Source: Aedoeadaptatus ivorii
GTDB lineage: Bacteria > Bacillota > Clostridia > Tissierellales > Peptoniphilaceae
Direction: 5' to 3'
Assembly (NCBI RefSeq): GCF_030815095.1
Contig: NZ_JAUSWF010000003.1
Span: forward strand, 103,729 to 167,728
Length of the DNA: 64,000 nt
The position numbers and the translations under genes were made by a program. Positions 43,534 to 53,513 of the stretch are shown in pieces. The stretch's first letter is position 1, and each line of letters opens with the position of its first letter. Below the pieces are notes generated by a model that was not told the DNA's origin, did no database searches, and saw nothing but the letters and a program-made list of their open reading frames with translations.

Positions 43534-45039
43534 TTACTCGTGAGAATACGCAATTCCCAAGGCTCTGAGCATATAGGTCTTTTTGAGCTTGTGGTACTTT
43601 TGCTTTTCCAAGATCCGGCGGACCATCTCCACCCCTTGGGGCAGGTATTTGCCCTTATTGAGCATAATGCACTCCGCCGAAGCGCCTTCGGCAACGTCGG
43701 TGATTTCCGCTCGCGTGGGGATGCCCCGTTTGATCAGGTTCGCCAAAACTTCAGTGGCCCAAATCACGGGAATATTGGCCGCTTCACAAATCCACATAAT
43801 CTCCTGTTGCAGCTCCGACAGGCGCACATAGCCGCATTCTACCGCCAAATCCCCCCGGGCGATCATTACACAGAGCGGATTTTTCCCCGCGCCTTGCAAA
43901 ATGATCGAAGCCAAGTTGTCCACAGCTTGCACCGTCTCTATCTTCGCCAAGATCGGGATTTTTTTGGCCCTTTCTCCGACTTGTCTTTCCATTTCTTCCT
44001 GGATCATTCTCATATCCTGGGCATTTTTCATAAAGGAAAACCCAATGATATCGGCATGCTCCAAGGCAAAAGCCAAATGGACCTTGTCTTGTTCCGGCAA
44101 CACATGCAGGTCGAACCGGGACTTGGGAAAGTTAATGCCCTTTTCCGACTTAATCCGGGTATCGGATCCGTTTACCTTGTGGATATATAGGGTCAGACCC
44201 TGCGCATCTTTTTCCACCACCCGGCATTCCACAGTTCCGTCGTCAATAATGACCTCTTCTTCTACTCGGATATCTGCGAGGATTTCCGGTACCGTCATTC
44301 CCACCACCAACTTACAGTGCGGGTAATTGCCAATTTTTGTCGTATCCTTATCCAGACGAATCGAATCTCCCGCCGCCACCTTCGGATTCTTTTCGGTGGT
44401 ATAGACCCACGACGTTCGAATTTTAGGACCGGCCATCTCCATCGAAATCTTTACTTCCCGACCAAATTTTTTCTCTGCTGCCCGTACCCTTTCGATCATT
44501 TGGGTCCAAATCTCTTCGTCGTCGTGGGAACAGTTGATTCGGGCGATGTTCATTCCGTTTTCTACCAGCTTGTCGACAAACTTTTGGTCGTCGGCGGCTT
44601 CTGTGGGCAGAGTCGCCATAATGCGAGTGTAATTTTTCGACTCGGTAGGACCGAAAATCTCCAAAGTATTTTTTGCCAAAATCTCAGGTCCCTCATAGAA
44701 GCGGGCAATTTTCGGATGGAACACGGTTTTTTCCGCACCTGTAATATCCTCGAGGGTAGCTACCAGGGAATCGAGCGTGGCGAGAGTCTTCGCCTCCAAC
44801 CGCCCCAAAGACGAAAGACCCCAGGGAATTAGGGCCTCCTGCAAATCCCGAAGGTCCCTTCGGCGAACGGCGAGATAGTGAAAGAGGTTTTCCGCCGAGG
44901 GTAGAAAATCCTCCCTCTCCAGCTCCTCATCCCAAAGGGCTATATCCCGATCCCTTTCGTCCATCACATCCTGTCGTAACTTTCTGACCCGGACCAACAG
45001 TTCCCGCGCCAATTTCATCTCATCCGCACCCTTATCCAT
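43534..45039 (-). CDS. Atypical pyruvate kinase with N-terminal helical extension
   Basis: 501 residues. About 125 residues of charged helices precede the barrel. Barrel motifs: ATLPTEAADD, ILAKIET (catalytic Lys region), MIARGDLAVECG (metal/substrate), VIWATEVLANL and PTRAEITDVAEG. The last motif continues AECIMLNKGKYLPQGVE instead of the canonical GxDAVMLSGETA, and the regulatory C-terminal domain is missing. This matches the alternative bacterial pyruvate kinase group rather than PykF. Whether it is the main glycolytic enzyme is unknown. ATG 45039 follows AAGGAGG. Confidence 0.85.
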   Translation of the reverse strand: MDKGADEMKLARELLVRVRKLRQDVMDERDRDIALWDEELEREDFLPSAENLFHYLAVRRRDLRDLQEALIPWGLSSLGRLEAKTLATLDSLVATLEDITGAEKTVFHPKIARFYEGPEILAKNTLEIFGPTESKNYTRIMATLPTEAADDQKFVDKLVENGMNIARINCSHDDEEIWTQMIERVRAAEKKFGREVKISMEMAGPKIRTSWVYTTEKNPKVAAGDSIRLDKDTTKIGNYPHCKLVVGMTVPEILADIRVEEEVIIDDGTVECRVVEKDAQGLTLYIHKVNGSDTRIKSEKGINFPKSRFDLHVLPEQDKVHLAFALEHADIIGFSFMKNAQDMRMIQEEMERQVGERAKKIPILAKIETVQAVDNLASIILQGAGKNPLCVMIARGDLAVECGYVRLSELQQEIMWICEAANIPVIWATEVLANLIKRGIPTRAEITDVAEGASAECIMLNKGKYLPQGVEMVRRILEKQKYHKLKKTYMLRALGIAYSHE

Positions 45040-45231
45040 GCCGGCCTCCTTTTGCTATGGATTGTATTCCTATTCGTTCTTTACTACATTTATTTATACC
45101 TATTTATAATTGTATCATGCTTAAAAATATTTGGAACGCTATAAAGACTTTCGATGCGCCATATGTAGCCGGCGAATCATAACTTTACGTAATTTTAACG
45201 GCAGATATGCTTATTTTGATAATTTATTAAA

Positions 45232-45447
45232 TTACTTTGTCTCCGCTGCAAATGCGATTCGTTGCTCTTCGGTATCTTCCACCGCATCGACGCCAAAGGG
45301 AATAATGCAACGCGGCGTACTATGCGCTTCATCCGCCGGCTTGCCGAACAATACGCCGCGCACCGCGCCAAATACGCCGGCGTCGCGAAGGGTCTCCGTC
45401 ATCCTGCGAAACTTCTCGGGCGTTCCTGTTCTTTGCCCTATATACAC
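45232..45447 (-). pseudogene. Fragment of an S66 peptidase (LD-carboxypeptidase/MccF-like)
   Basis: About 70 residues retaining RGVLFGKPADE and PRCIIPFGVDA, the pieces that flank the C-terminal catalytic His region in S66 peptidases. The stretch between them is missing (ADEAHSTPRC), and the N-terminal Ser-nucleophile domain is absent. So it is a dead fragment. Family call from two short motifs, moderate confidence. Confidence 0.5.
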
Positions 45448-45538
45448 CTGATCTTCCGCTCACGCAGGCACCCAATGGAATGCACTTGTTTTTTTTACAA
45501 AAACCGCCGAACCAATCTGCCGGTCTCGGCTTTCTCCT

Positions 45539-46071
45539 CTAATTCTTTTCTTCGGTATCTTCTCGTGACGAGCGCAAATCAAGAACCGTCGCCATAAAAT
45601 CGATGTATCGCTCCCCGTCTTCACCAAAGCAGGCACTCTTCCCGTTCGTTCAAACCCGAACGTTTGAAAGAAAGCCATCGCCCGGCGATTTTCTTCGCTT
45701 ACCTCGAGCGTGACGATTTCGATTCCGTTTTTCTGTCCGAAGTCGATGCCCCAGCGCAACATCGAACTGCCGATGCCGCGTCCTCACGCGTCCTTCGCCA
45801 CCGCCATGCCCAGCTCCGCCCGATGCGCCATCCGGCCCGAAGCGCCCGCAAGACTCAATGTTCCCAAAAGGGTCTCCCCATCCCATGCGATAAGAAAAAG
45901 ACAATTCTTCTCATCGCGCATGCCCTCCAAAAATCGCGCCCCCTCCTTTAAAGAGATGCCGATCCCTTCCGCGCCATACGACAAAAAATCCGTCTCGCCG
46001 CCCACTTGCCGCAAAAACGCCAACACCGCCCCTGCGTCGGAGGCCCTTCCTTCGCGAATCGCAACTGCCAT
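45539..46071 (-). pseudogene. GNAT acetyltransferase, broken by a stop and a frameshift
   Basis: ATG 46071. The first half reads into LGMAVAKDA, then TGA at 45784-45786 replaces what should be an Arg codon (CGA) before GRGIGSSMLRWGIDFG, the acetyl-CoA loop. A second lesion near 45619 requires one extra G in a G4 run to restore ERYIDFMATVL before the TAG at 45539. Corrected length about 178 residues. Two independent lesions make true decay more likely than sequencing error. Confidence 0.8.
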
Positions 46072-46186
46072 CGTAATCTTTCCCTTCGCCGAACTCACAC
46101 TATGATATATTTTCTTACTTTATTATTGTAATCGATTGCGGTGTAAAAATCGCCGGGTTCTAATACGATTCGAGAAAATTACAAAT

Positions 46187-46217
46187 AAAAACGCCCACAG
46201 CGTAAACCGCCGCGGGC
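46187..46217 (-). terminator. Terminator of the DUF262 gene
   Basis: GCCC...GGGC hairpin with inner GCG/CGC pairing and T-run on the minus strand, about 80 bases after the stop. Confidence 0.6.
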
Positions 46218-46297
46218 ATAACTTGAGTTGGCGACATATACCATGTAAGGGCAAAAGTCGGCCTTCCTATCTCCCTCCACTTTTATCGATTCTATAT

Positions 46298-48373
46298 TTA
46301 CAAAATCTCTTTTTTCTCGCGCAAGGAAACACCACCCGAGGTTTTCCAGCAATCCCATCCATTCCGAGACCCATGTAAAATTAGCGACGCTGAACTGCTC
46401 AGCGCACTAAATCCATCGATTTTCGGATTTACTATATGGGATCGTTTAAATACTAATTTTTCACCATCATCATAAATAATCCCATCGTCTATCAAGCTCT
46501 GTCTTTCTTCATTAATTTCCGGATAATTATCCGCATTTTTAAACAGAGCGAGCTCCGATCCTTCATAGATTTCGACCGCACCGTTATCTGCATAAAACAT
46601 TCCCGATGCCGAAACGCCATTGGCGTCGATATAGATCGGTGTCGTCTTAATAATTTTTGAATTGGTTTGGGGATATGAGAATAATTTATTAAACGCTTGA
46701 ATTAAGAATTCCGTTCTTTCGTGAATCGCATGTATATCCCATTTTTCTTTTTTCAAAATATCTTGATTGATTTTTAAGTGAGATGTGTTCGATAAAATTT
46801 CATTTTTATAGGTCCAGACCTTATTTTGCATCCTGCTATTATCGACTTTAGAAGCCAAAGTCAAATTCCCCAACCTGCTCACATTTCTTTGGTATTCTTC
46901 CTCATCGACGCCCAATGCTTCATACCATTCCGGCGTGGGCGTTTGCGGCATTAAATGTTCAATATTCAAATCTTCCAAATGGACGGGCGCCGGATTGTCG
47001 TGATGTTCGAGTTTATCGAAGAAGATTCGAAGTGGCGTTTTAATCTTATACACATTCGCATGTAGCAAAATATCTCTTAGCTGCTTGTCGTTGGGGACAT
47101 ACATGCCATTGTTACTATTCTTAAAGACTAAATTCTTTTTCAGGACTTCCACTACATTCTTGTAGTCTCCGGCACATTCTTCCTCGATATCCTTTAACAA
47201 GGGCGGGAACATTTTTGTAAGATAGCTGGTGTTTAAATCGCATAGAGCCCTCCGTATTAAATAGGAATTAATGATATAAATCATCTCAGAGGTTTGCGCA
47301 ATGCTTATCTTTCCCTTTTCGTATAAGTCCCATAAACCCATCATCAAAGGCGCAGGCATGTCGGATAGAATTCTTCGATACTCCTTGATCGGCCCTCTTA
47401 GCGCTTTCTCTATAGCAGCGAGATCTTTATAGTAAATTTCATAATAATATCTGCTATATTTTATAATATCATCAAAAATAGCTTCTCTTTCTACATCCTG
47501 ATTCTTCTTATACCAATGTACAAATTCTCTGTACACAGCATTTTTATTTGGCAAGACCTTATTTTTTATGGAAAGATAAAATCGGAAAAAAGATTCTAGT
47601 TTCTTGGAGTCACTTCCCAAGTACTTTTCTAGCTCCATCCAATACTTTGTGTAATAGAGATCTTGTAACTCGCTGTTTAAATCCATGAGTAAAAAATTTC
47701 GAATTAAATCGGAAGCGGTTAATTTTACGCCGGTAGAATTGATACTTTCAAATATTTTTTGTGCATTATCTTCTTTGGATAGAGGGATACAAACGACGTA
47801 TAACTTATTTAAAGCCAGTAAAATTTCATTATACGTAAACTTTTCATTGAGTGTCTTTACGTAATTTACTATATACTTAAAATTTTTATACACCAGAGAA
47901 TCTGTATCCTCTATATCGCCGGCTTTGTCGTTCACGATATATTTATAAACCGAGTCATCCGAAACCAAAGGCTTCAGCTTGTATTTTAACGTTTCATGGG
48001 TGGCGAATGGATTGGTCAAAATTTGCCCATCTAAGCTCTGGATTGCGTCCACGGCATTTTCTTGTTTCATGATTTCCCGTATGGCATAGAGGATCAGAAA
48101 TGTCGTAGTCAATCTCTGTTGCCCGTCGATCACCGAAAATTCTCGGCTCGTAAAATCGATTGGCGTATCTAGATAGATGATGATGCCCAAAAAATGATTG
48201 TTATATTCCCCCAACAAAACACTTTTTAAGTCATCGAGATATTGCTTAACTTCTTTACCTGCCGACCAAGTATAATTTCTTTGGTACACGGGTATCACGA
48301 ATTGGCTACCGCTGCTATTTCTTAGAAAGTCCAACAATCCCGTTCTTAAAGGCGGTTGCGCATTTGCGCTCAT
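46298..48373 (-). CDS. DUF262/DUF1524/DUF4357 restriction-type protein (GmrSD-like)
   Basis: 691 residues. N-terminal DUF262: PVYQRNYTWSAGKE and VIDGQQRLTTTFL (nucleotide-hydrolysis motifs of GmrS). Middle DUF1524 HNH-type nuclease: IEHLMPQTPTPEW and SRLGNLTL. C-terminal DUF4357: MFYADNGAVEIYEGSELAL, and SLILHGSRNGWDCWK. This is the type IV restriction layout that degrades modified foreign DNA. Start ATG 48373 follows GGAGGAG. It appears intact although the adjacent HsdR is broken. Confidence 0.88.
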   Translation of the reverse strand: MSANAQPPLRTGLLDFLRNSSGSQFVIPVYQRNYTWSAGKEVKQYLDDLKSVLLGEYNNHFLGIIIYLDTPIDFTSREFSVIDGQQRLTTTFLILYAIREIMKQENAVDAIQSLDGQILTNPFATHETLKYKLKPLVSDDSVYKYIVNDKAGDIEDTDSLVYKNFKYIVNYVKTLNEKFTYNEILLALNKLYVVCIPLSKEDNAQKIFESINSTGVKLTASDLIRNFLLMDLNSELQDLYYTKYWMELEKYLGSDSKKLESFFRFYLSIKNKVLPNKNAVYREFVHWYKKNQDVEREAIFDDIIKYSRYYYEIYYKDLAAIEKALRGPIKEYRRILSDMPAPLMMGLWDLYEKGKISIAQTSEMIYIINSYLIRRALCDLNTSYLTKMFPPLLKDIEEECAGDYKNVVEVLKKNLVFKNSNNGMYVPNDKQLRDILLHANVYKIKTPLRIFFDKLEHHDNPAPVHLEDLNIEHLMPQTPTPEWYEALGVDEEEYQRNVSRLGNLTLASKVDNSRMQNKVWTYKNEILSNTSHLKINQDILKKEKWDIHAIHERTEFLIQAFNKLFSYPQTNSKIIKTTPIYIDANGVSASGMFYADNGAVEIYEGSELALFKNADNYPEINEERQSLIDDGIIYDDGEKLVFKRSHIVNPKIDGFSALSSSASLILHGSRNGWDCWKTSGGVSLREKKEIL

Positions 48374-48545
48374 ACTCCTCACTCCTCCATACGATCTTTG
48401 GCATGCGAAACGCTCAAAAGCCCTCTGTTCTATCTACCGTCGAAAAGTTTCTATGCCTTCATTTCTTCCGGTCATCCTTTTAAATAAGCAGCCTCTAGCC
48501 TCACGCCATCATTCTTTTATAGCTGCGATCCTATATAAGCACATC

Positions 48546-50087
48546 TCAAATCGCATTGGCCCTTAAACTTTTGTAAATCTCGGACATAAATAACCCGAGG
48601 ACTTCTTTTTGCGCATCTCGGTTATCGAGCAAATAAGAGAAAAATCCTTGATTTTGATCTAAGCCCTGGATCAAAGCATCTTCGATATTCGAAAAATAAG
48701 AGAATCTAAAATCCTCTTCTGTATTATTTTTAGCGGAAGTTCTAAGTTCTTCTGATTTCAACATCAAATCCCGAATTTGCATGGCTGCTGTGGTGGCCAA
48801 TTCCACATCGTAATTAGAACCGGTTTTCGCATTAATATCCGCGATAATCTCCGAAAGTCTCTCTTTTTTATCCCCCGATATTTCAATGGGTTCTGCCATG
48901 GGAAGATTGACGACAGGCTTTGAGATCATCTTTTCGTCCTTGTGCGTTTCGCCCTCTATTTGCGCAAAGTTGCTTGCTTCTACTTTGCCCTTGAGGTCAA
49001 AGCCGTCTCCCCCATCGTCGAGACTGATCATATCCAAGAAATAGCATACGTATATATAGTATTTGTGAACATCCAAATCTTCATAACTGGATACCTGAAT
49101 GAGATACTCATAGAACCGTTTGAAGTTTTTCATCCTGGCCACAAATACTCTTTGCGGTACTTCTTTCAATTCCTTTAGCCTGCGATTGGAATTCTGTAAA
49201 GACAGAAGAAGAGACTTCTGCTCATTTCTTGTTATGGAGCCCTTTCGCTTTTTAAAGATCAATGTATTGACGCGATCTACATCCAGCGGGTCGATAATGT
49301 AATATCCTTCCAAACTTGTCAGCATCTCTTTGATCTTACCGGGGGTTAAATCGCTCGCTAAGAGCGTGGTCGTATAATACGGAGCAAACGCGTTTTGCAT
49401 ACTTTCATAGTCATTTACAAAGTCCAGTACAAATACTTTCTTTTCGTAAGGCGGACAGACTCTATTCAATCTCGATAGCGTTTGCACCGCGTTTACGCCC
49501 CGGAGTTTTTTCAATACATACATGGCGGATAGCTTCTTCTGATAGAAGCCGGTCTGATATTTATTGGCCACGATCATTACATTATACCGATCACTGTCGA
49601 ATTCATAGGGAACACTTTCTTCGGCCACATGATTGATGCCGAACTCTGTATATGTCTCGTTGTCGTCTTCTAAATTGACCTTGCCGGAAAAGGCCACGAG
49701 GGCGCGGATGTTCTCATAGCCCTTTTCTCGAACATATTTATCCAAATGTAACTTATACTTTACCGCCGCCTGCCTGGAAGCGGTAACGACCATCGACTTC
49801 GCCTGGCCGCCCAATTCGCTCACCACATGATTTCTAAAATGCTCGACGATAATCTCGACCCTTTGGCGAATATTGGTATCGTGCAGATCGATAAACCTTG
49901 CAATCTGCCGCTTGGCCTTCACGGTTTTCAGCTCTGGATCTTCTTCTATCGCCTTGTTAATTTTATACATCGTTTCGTAGGTCGTGTAGTTTTGCAGCAC
50001 ATCCAATATAAAGCCTTCTTCAATGGCTTGCTTCATCGAGTACAAGTGAATTGCATAATTTGTAAGTGGGTCAAGAATTTCCAACAT
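48546..50087 (-). pseudogene. hsdR: Type I restriction enzyme HsdR, 3' part only
   Basis: About 500 residues equal to the C-terminal half of HsdR. LYSMKQAIEEGFILDVLQNYTTY (residues 15-37) is the segment just after the helicase motifs' first half, YQTGFYQKKLSAMYVLKKL and QTLSRLNRVCPPYEKKVFVLDF (in part) are helicase motifs V/VI. The nuclease domain and Walker motifs that should be upstream are absent because the reading frame runs into the IS3 remnant at about 50085. No hsdM or hsdS is in the window. Confidence 0.85.
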
Positions 50088-50531
50088 TTTGGTGATGAAG
50101 GGTTGGTACGGTCTAGAAATCAGCGTTCGTACAGTGTAGAATTTAAATTAGAAGCCATTACACGCTACGAAATGAGTGAATGCAGCTATCAAGAACTTGC
50201 TCTCTTGCTCGGCCTCACGAATCCCAGCCTCATTGCGAATTGGCGGAGACAATATCGAGAGCAAGGCATCGATGGTCTGCGCCCTAAAAAGCGAGGTAAA
50301 CCCATGAAAGATAAGAAAAATCCGGATCAACCATCCCCGTCTTCCAAACCGGAAGTAATGGACACAGCTACGCGAGAAGAATTGGAGAATCGGATCCAAG
50401 AGCTAGAAGCAGAAAATCGTCGGTTGACCATTCAAAAAATGTTCTGGGAACAGCTAAGGAGTTTGGAGAGGGAAGAAGCAATGCGCAAAAGGCGAGGATC
50501 GTCGCCAAACTCCGAGAACAATTCCCGCTAA
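50085..50531 (+). pseudogene. IS3 OrfA remnant
   Basis: HTH with YSVEFKLEAITRYEMSE and NWRRQYREQGIDGLRP, then a leucine-zipper tail ENRIQELEAENRRLTIQK. Normal OrfA has two HTH repeats; only the second remains. A TTG at 50103 is the only likely start. Immediately after, a -1 frame continues into OrfB as in active IS3 elements. Confidence 0.75.
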
Positions 50532-50995
50532 CAGAGATCCTGGCCGCGGTGCGTTTTCCAAAGTCTACGTTTATGTACTGGCAAAAGAAATTGGAAATCA
50601 TCAGCTACACCCCCTCGGATCGACCAAATGGAGTAAGCATGCTGAGAGGCCTCGAAGAAGCCATTCGGCAATCAGAGAATTGCCCCTATCGGCGGACCTT
50701 TCATTCCGATCAAGGTTGGGGGTACCAGATGAAAACCTATCAAGCCATGCTAGAGAAACATCATATATTCCAAAGCATGTCTCGCAAAGGGAACTGCTAC
50801 GACAATGCGCCCATGGAAAACTTCTTTAGCATTCTGAAACGCGAGATCTATGACGGCTATGTCTATACAAGTCGTAGCGAGTTGGTTCTGGCAATCAAGA
50901 ATTTCATCGTTTACTACAACGAGAATAGAATCAAGGAAAAGTTAGGGGGGCTAAGTCTGAGACAATATCGAGAAAACAAGAAGCCGGCATCGTAA
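50480..50995 (+). pseudogene. IS3 OrfB remnant with internal deletion
   Basis: Starts KARIVAKLREQFPLTEI and FMYWQKKLE, then jumps at about 50595 to IISYTPSDRPNG, losing about 140 residues including the first two catalytic aspartates of the DDE triad. The end is intact: FHSDQGWGYQ, SRKGNCYDNAPMENFF with the third catalytic Glu, and NRIKEKLGGLSLRQYR. The transposase cannot be active. Confidence 0.8.
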
Positions 50996-51006
50996 AATAT
51001 GTAAAA

Positions 51007-51043
51007 CCAAATCGAGTAAGTAAAATCTACTTACTCGATTTGG
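51007..51043. terminator. Hairpin at the right end of the IS3 remnant
   Basis: Perfect 16-bp stem CCAAATCGAGTAAGTA / TACTTACTCGATTTGG, loop AAATC. It probably blocks transcription leaving the element. Confidence 0.65.
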
Positions 51044-51174
51044 TCCAACTTTATGGGGTCACTCTTCACTCTTTCCATCTGCCATACTCTTTTTTATATT
51101 CGTTGTTTACTACTTATTCTGTACGGTTTGAAATGATAGGATGAATAAAAAAGATTGTTAGAAAGGAGATGAAA

Positions 51175-51366
51175 ATGAAACCATTTAATCGATATTTAAT
51201 ATGCGCAAAAATTCTACTCATACTCGCTATTATTTTTATTATTGTAGCAATTAATCACCCAGAAATGTCATTTCCATGGAGTAATAAATATACTGGTTTC
51301 TTGTACTCTTTCTATTTTATAGTAACAATATTTTTGTTTGTACTCGGAATCCGAAAAAATAGCTAG
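51175..51366 (+). CDS. Small two-helix membrane protein
   Basis: 63 residues with hydrophobic segments at about 9-27 (ICAKILLILAIIFIIVA) and 40-58 (YSFYFIVTIFLFVLG), and a short outside loop HPEMSFPWSNK. AAAGGAG lies six bases before ATG 51175; an ATG at 51169 is too close. Base composition is AT-rich, unlike the chromosome core. It lies between two IS-type ends (51046-51063 and 51374-51425). No family recognised. Confidence 0.6.
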   Translation: MKPFNRYLICAKILLILAIIFIIVAINHPEMSFPWSNKYTGFLYSFYFIVTIFLFVLGIRKNS

Positions 51367-51373
51367 CGCCTAT

Positions 51374-51425
51374 ACAGTGACCCCATAAAGTTGGTTTTCT
51401 AGGTTCAACTTTATGGGGTCACTGT
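51374..51425. repeat. Perfect palindrome made of two IS ends (MITE-like)
   Basis: ACAGTGACCCCATAAAGTTG (51374-51393), 12-base loop, CAACTTTATGGGGTCACTGT (51406-51425). The right arm repeats the end of the IS3 remnant at 51046-51063. Confidence 0.8.
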
Positions 51426-52193
51426 AATTTTGATGTCTGTTTTTATTTGTTTTGACATGGCTCACTTTATTTGCTCATTTTATTATCAAGTCCAAAATAC
51501 AAAAAGCTATTAATTGTAACCTTTAAATCTTTCTATTCCTCGACATCAAGACCAACGTCTCAGCCGTCGAGTTCTAACCAATCGAAACTCCCGCTCGTCG
51601 TTTCTCTTGGGAACTCTTGGCATAAGACCAACATCTACTTAGAAGGAGGATAGTAAATTATCTCCTTCTAAGTAGTGTCAGGGCTTCCACATGAAACCAG
51701 TGAACATTAAGTATCTCAGGTCATCCTGTTTGTTTGTAATAACATATCTACGAACCCTTTAACAATAGGTAGAAACTATCGTTAAAAGTATCAACCCGAC
51801 AAACTGAGAATTGCCTCTATTTCTTTTTTGTAGTGTGATACCTTTTTCTACAACCTATAAGGAAAGCATACACCATATTGTCCATAAATACTCTGTTTTT
51901 CCTGTTTTATTTGATATGTGTATTGATAATAAAACAACGGCTCCTGAGATTCTAGTTAATACTAATTCCATATTCTTTATTGATTTTCCAACCTGAGAAA
52001 TTTAAATTTGTACGAATTATACTGTAAAAAAATAAGGTTACAGATTTTACTCCAAAGTCTCAATATTTTTAAAATAAGCTTTTTTAGGAATTGTGAAATT
52101 TCCTGCTGATAATATAAAAGTAAACTGGGAAAATTCTATGCCAAAGAAAAGGCTAGAAACTTAATTAAACAAATTATCGGAAATTCTAATTCA
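51426..52193. other. AT-rich gene desert with one hairpin
   Basis: No convincing gene. A perfect 14-bp inverted repeat CTACTTAGAAGGAG / CTCCTTCTAAGTAG occupies 51635-51675. Short open frames on both strands lack ribosome sites. It may be scar DNA between mobile elements. Confidence 0.5.
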
Positions 52194-53513
52194 CTAAGGA
52201 AATATTTTAATTTTAAATGTAAAAAACTCTTCATCTTTCAATACTTTATATTCTATGTTGTAATTATTCAGAATATTACTTACAATGTATAAACCTAAGC
52301 CATTACTATTTTCCTTATTTAAATCAAATTTAACATCAAATATTTTATCCATATTCGGAATTTTATTGTTACCATATAAATTCTCTATATATAACCAATC
52401 ATTAACTATCCCAATATTAATTACCCCATTTACATCAGTATATTTTACCGCATTACTAATCAAATTAGATAGAATAATTTTTAAAGCTGGTTTTCCTATA
52501 TAAATATTCTCATCTAATATATAATTATTGACAGTTATTTTCTTTTGATTTGCTAATATTTCATACTTTTTTAATATGTCTTCTAATGTATCATTTATTT
52601 TCAAATATTCTTCATCATTATTCAAATCTTCTATAGAATGAACTGATAATATTTGATGAATATTTTTTGTTAAACTATCAACGATTTCAATGCATTCATT
52701 AATATAAATATCTCTTTCTTTATATTTTCCAATATTGTATTTCATGTTTTCCAATATTATTTTAAGACTAGCAAGAGGAGTTTTAAGTTCATGGGATGCA
52801 CCTTTAAAAAAGTCATATTTTAACTTTTCTAATTTTAAAATTTCTTTATTTTTAAATTTCAAATCGTCAATTGTTCTTAATAAAGTAGAATACAAATCAT
52901 TAATTTGTTGTTTTAATTCTCCAACTTCATCATTAGAGCTAATTTTTAAACGAGTTTTTTTATCAAGTTTCATCATTTTATCAGTAACAATTTTTATTTC
53001 TTGTATATTGTTTTTTATTGATTTTGCATAAATTAAAGAAATAATAGCAGAAAATAAAATTGATATTAATAAAGAATATGGTAAAAATTTAAGGCTTAAA
53101 TCTTTCGCATCTTTTTGCATATCAGCTGTAGAAACAAATTGTAGATTTGTTTTTTTACCATCATTAAGCTTTATTTCTCTTTCTTCAATTATCAAAGAAT
53201 TACTATCACTTTCTAAATTAACATTTATATTATCTTTAATTTGTATTTCATTCTTATTATTTTTTTCTTTTATAAATGCTTTTATTTCACTACTCTTAGA
53301 ATAAAGTTCCAAAGTTTGTTCTATATATTTTATTTCTTTTCCATTCATATTACTAGAAATTTCATTTGCCATATTATGAATCTTTTCTTTTCTCGTCTCC
53401 AAATATGTTTTAGGAAAGATAAAAAAAACTAATGAATGAACTAATATAATTATTATTCCAAGAACAGAAAATATTTGTATGAACATTTTTGGAAATATCT
53501 TTAATTTTTTCAT
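52194..53513 (-). CDS. Sensor histidine kinase, VncS-like
   Basis: 439 residues. Membrane helix 1 (about 12-33), outside domain (35-140), helix 2 (about 142-165), HAMP, DHp with GASHELKTPLASLK (phospho-His), N box ILSNLISNAVKYT and G box NGLGLYIVSNIL. AT-rich. Its start overlaps the regulator stop (ATGA). With the downstream ABC genes the order resembles the pneumococcal vex123-vncRS locus. Confidence 0.92.
   Translation of the reverse strand: MKKLKIFPKMFIQIFSVLGIIIILVHSLVFFIFPKTYLETRKEKIHNMANEISSNMNGKEIKYIEQTLELYSKSSEIKAFIKEKNNKNEIQIKDNINVNLESDSNSLIIEEREIKLNDGKKTNLQFVSTADMQKDAKDLSLKFLPYSLLISILFSAIISLIYAKSIKNNIQEIKIVTDKMMKLDKKTRLKISSNDEVGELKQQINDLYSTLLRTIDDLKFKNKEILKLEKLKYDFFKGASHELKTPLASLKIILENMKYNIGKYKERDIYINECIEIVDSLTKNIHQILSVHSIEDLNNDEEYLKINDTLEDILKKYEILANQKKITVNNYILDENIYIGKPALKIILSNLISNAVKYTDVNGVINIGIVNDWLYIENLYGNNKIPNMDKIFDVKFDLNKENSNGLGLYIVSNILNNYNIEYKVLKDEEFFTFKIKIFP

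Larger units (their letters stand above)
50085..51070 (+). mobile_element. Decayed IS3-family (IS150-like) insertion sequence
   Basis: It contains the second HTH half of OrfA, an internally deleted OrfB, and a right end CAACTTTATGGGGTCACT (51046-51063) typical of IS150-type inverted repeats. No matching left end is present, so the left side was lost, probably in the deletion that removed the 5' half of hsdR. Confidence 0.8.

Noticed and set aside
49827..50102. N-terminal extension of the IS3 OrfA frame
   Set aside because: This part is antisense to hsdR; real OrfA similarity begins near 50085.
51811..51996. 61-codon open frame in the AT-rich desert
   Set aside because: No ribosome site and low-complexity composition; expected by chance at this AT content.
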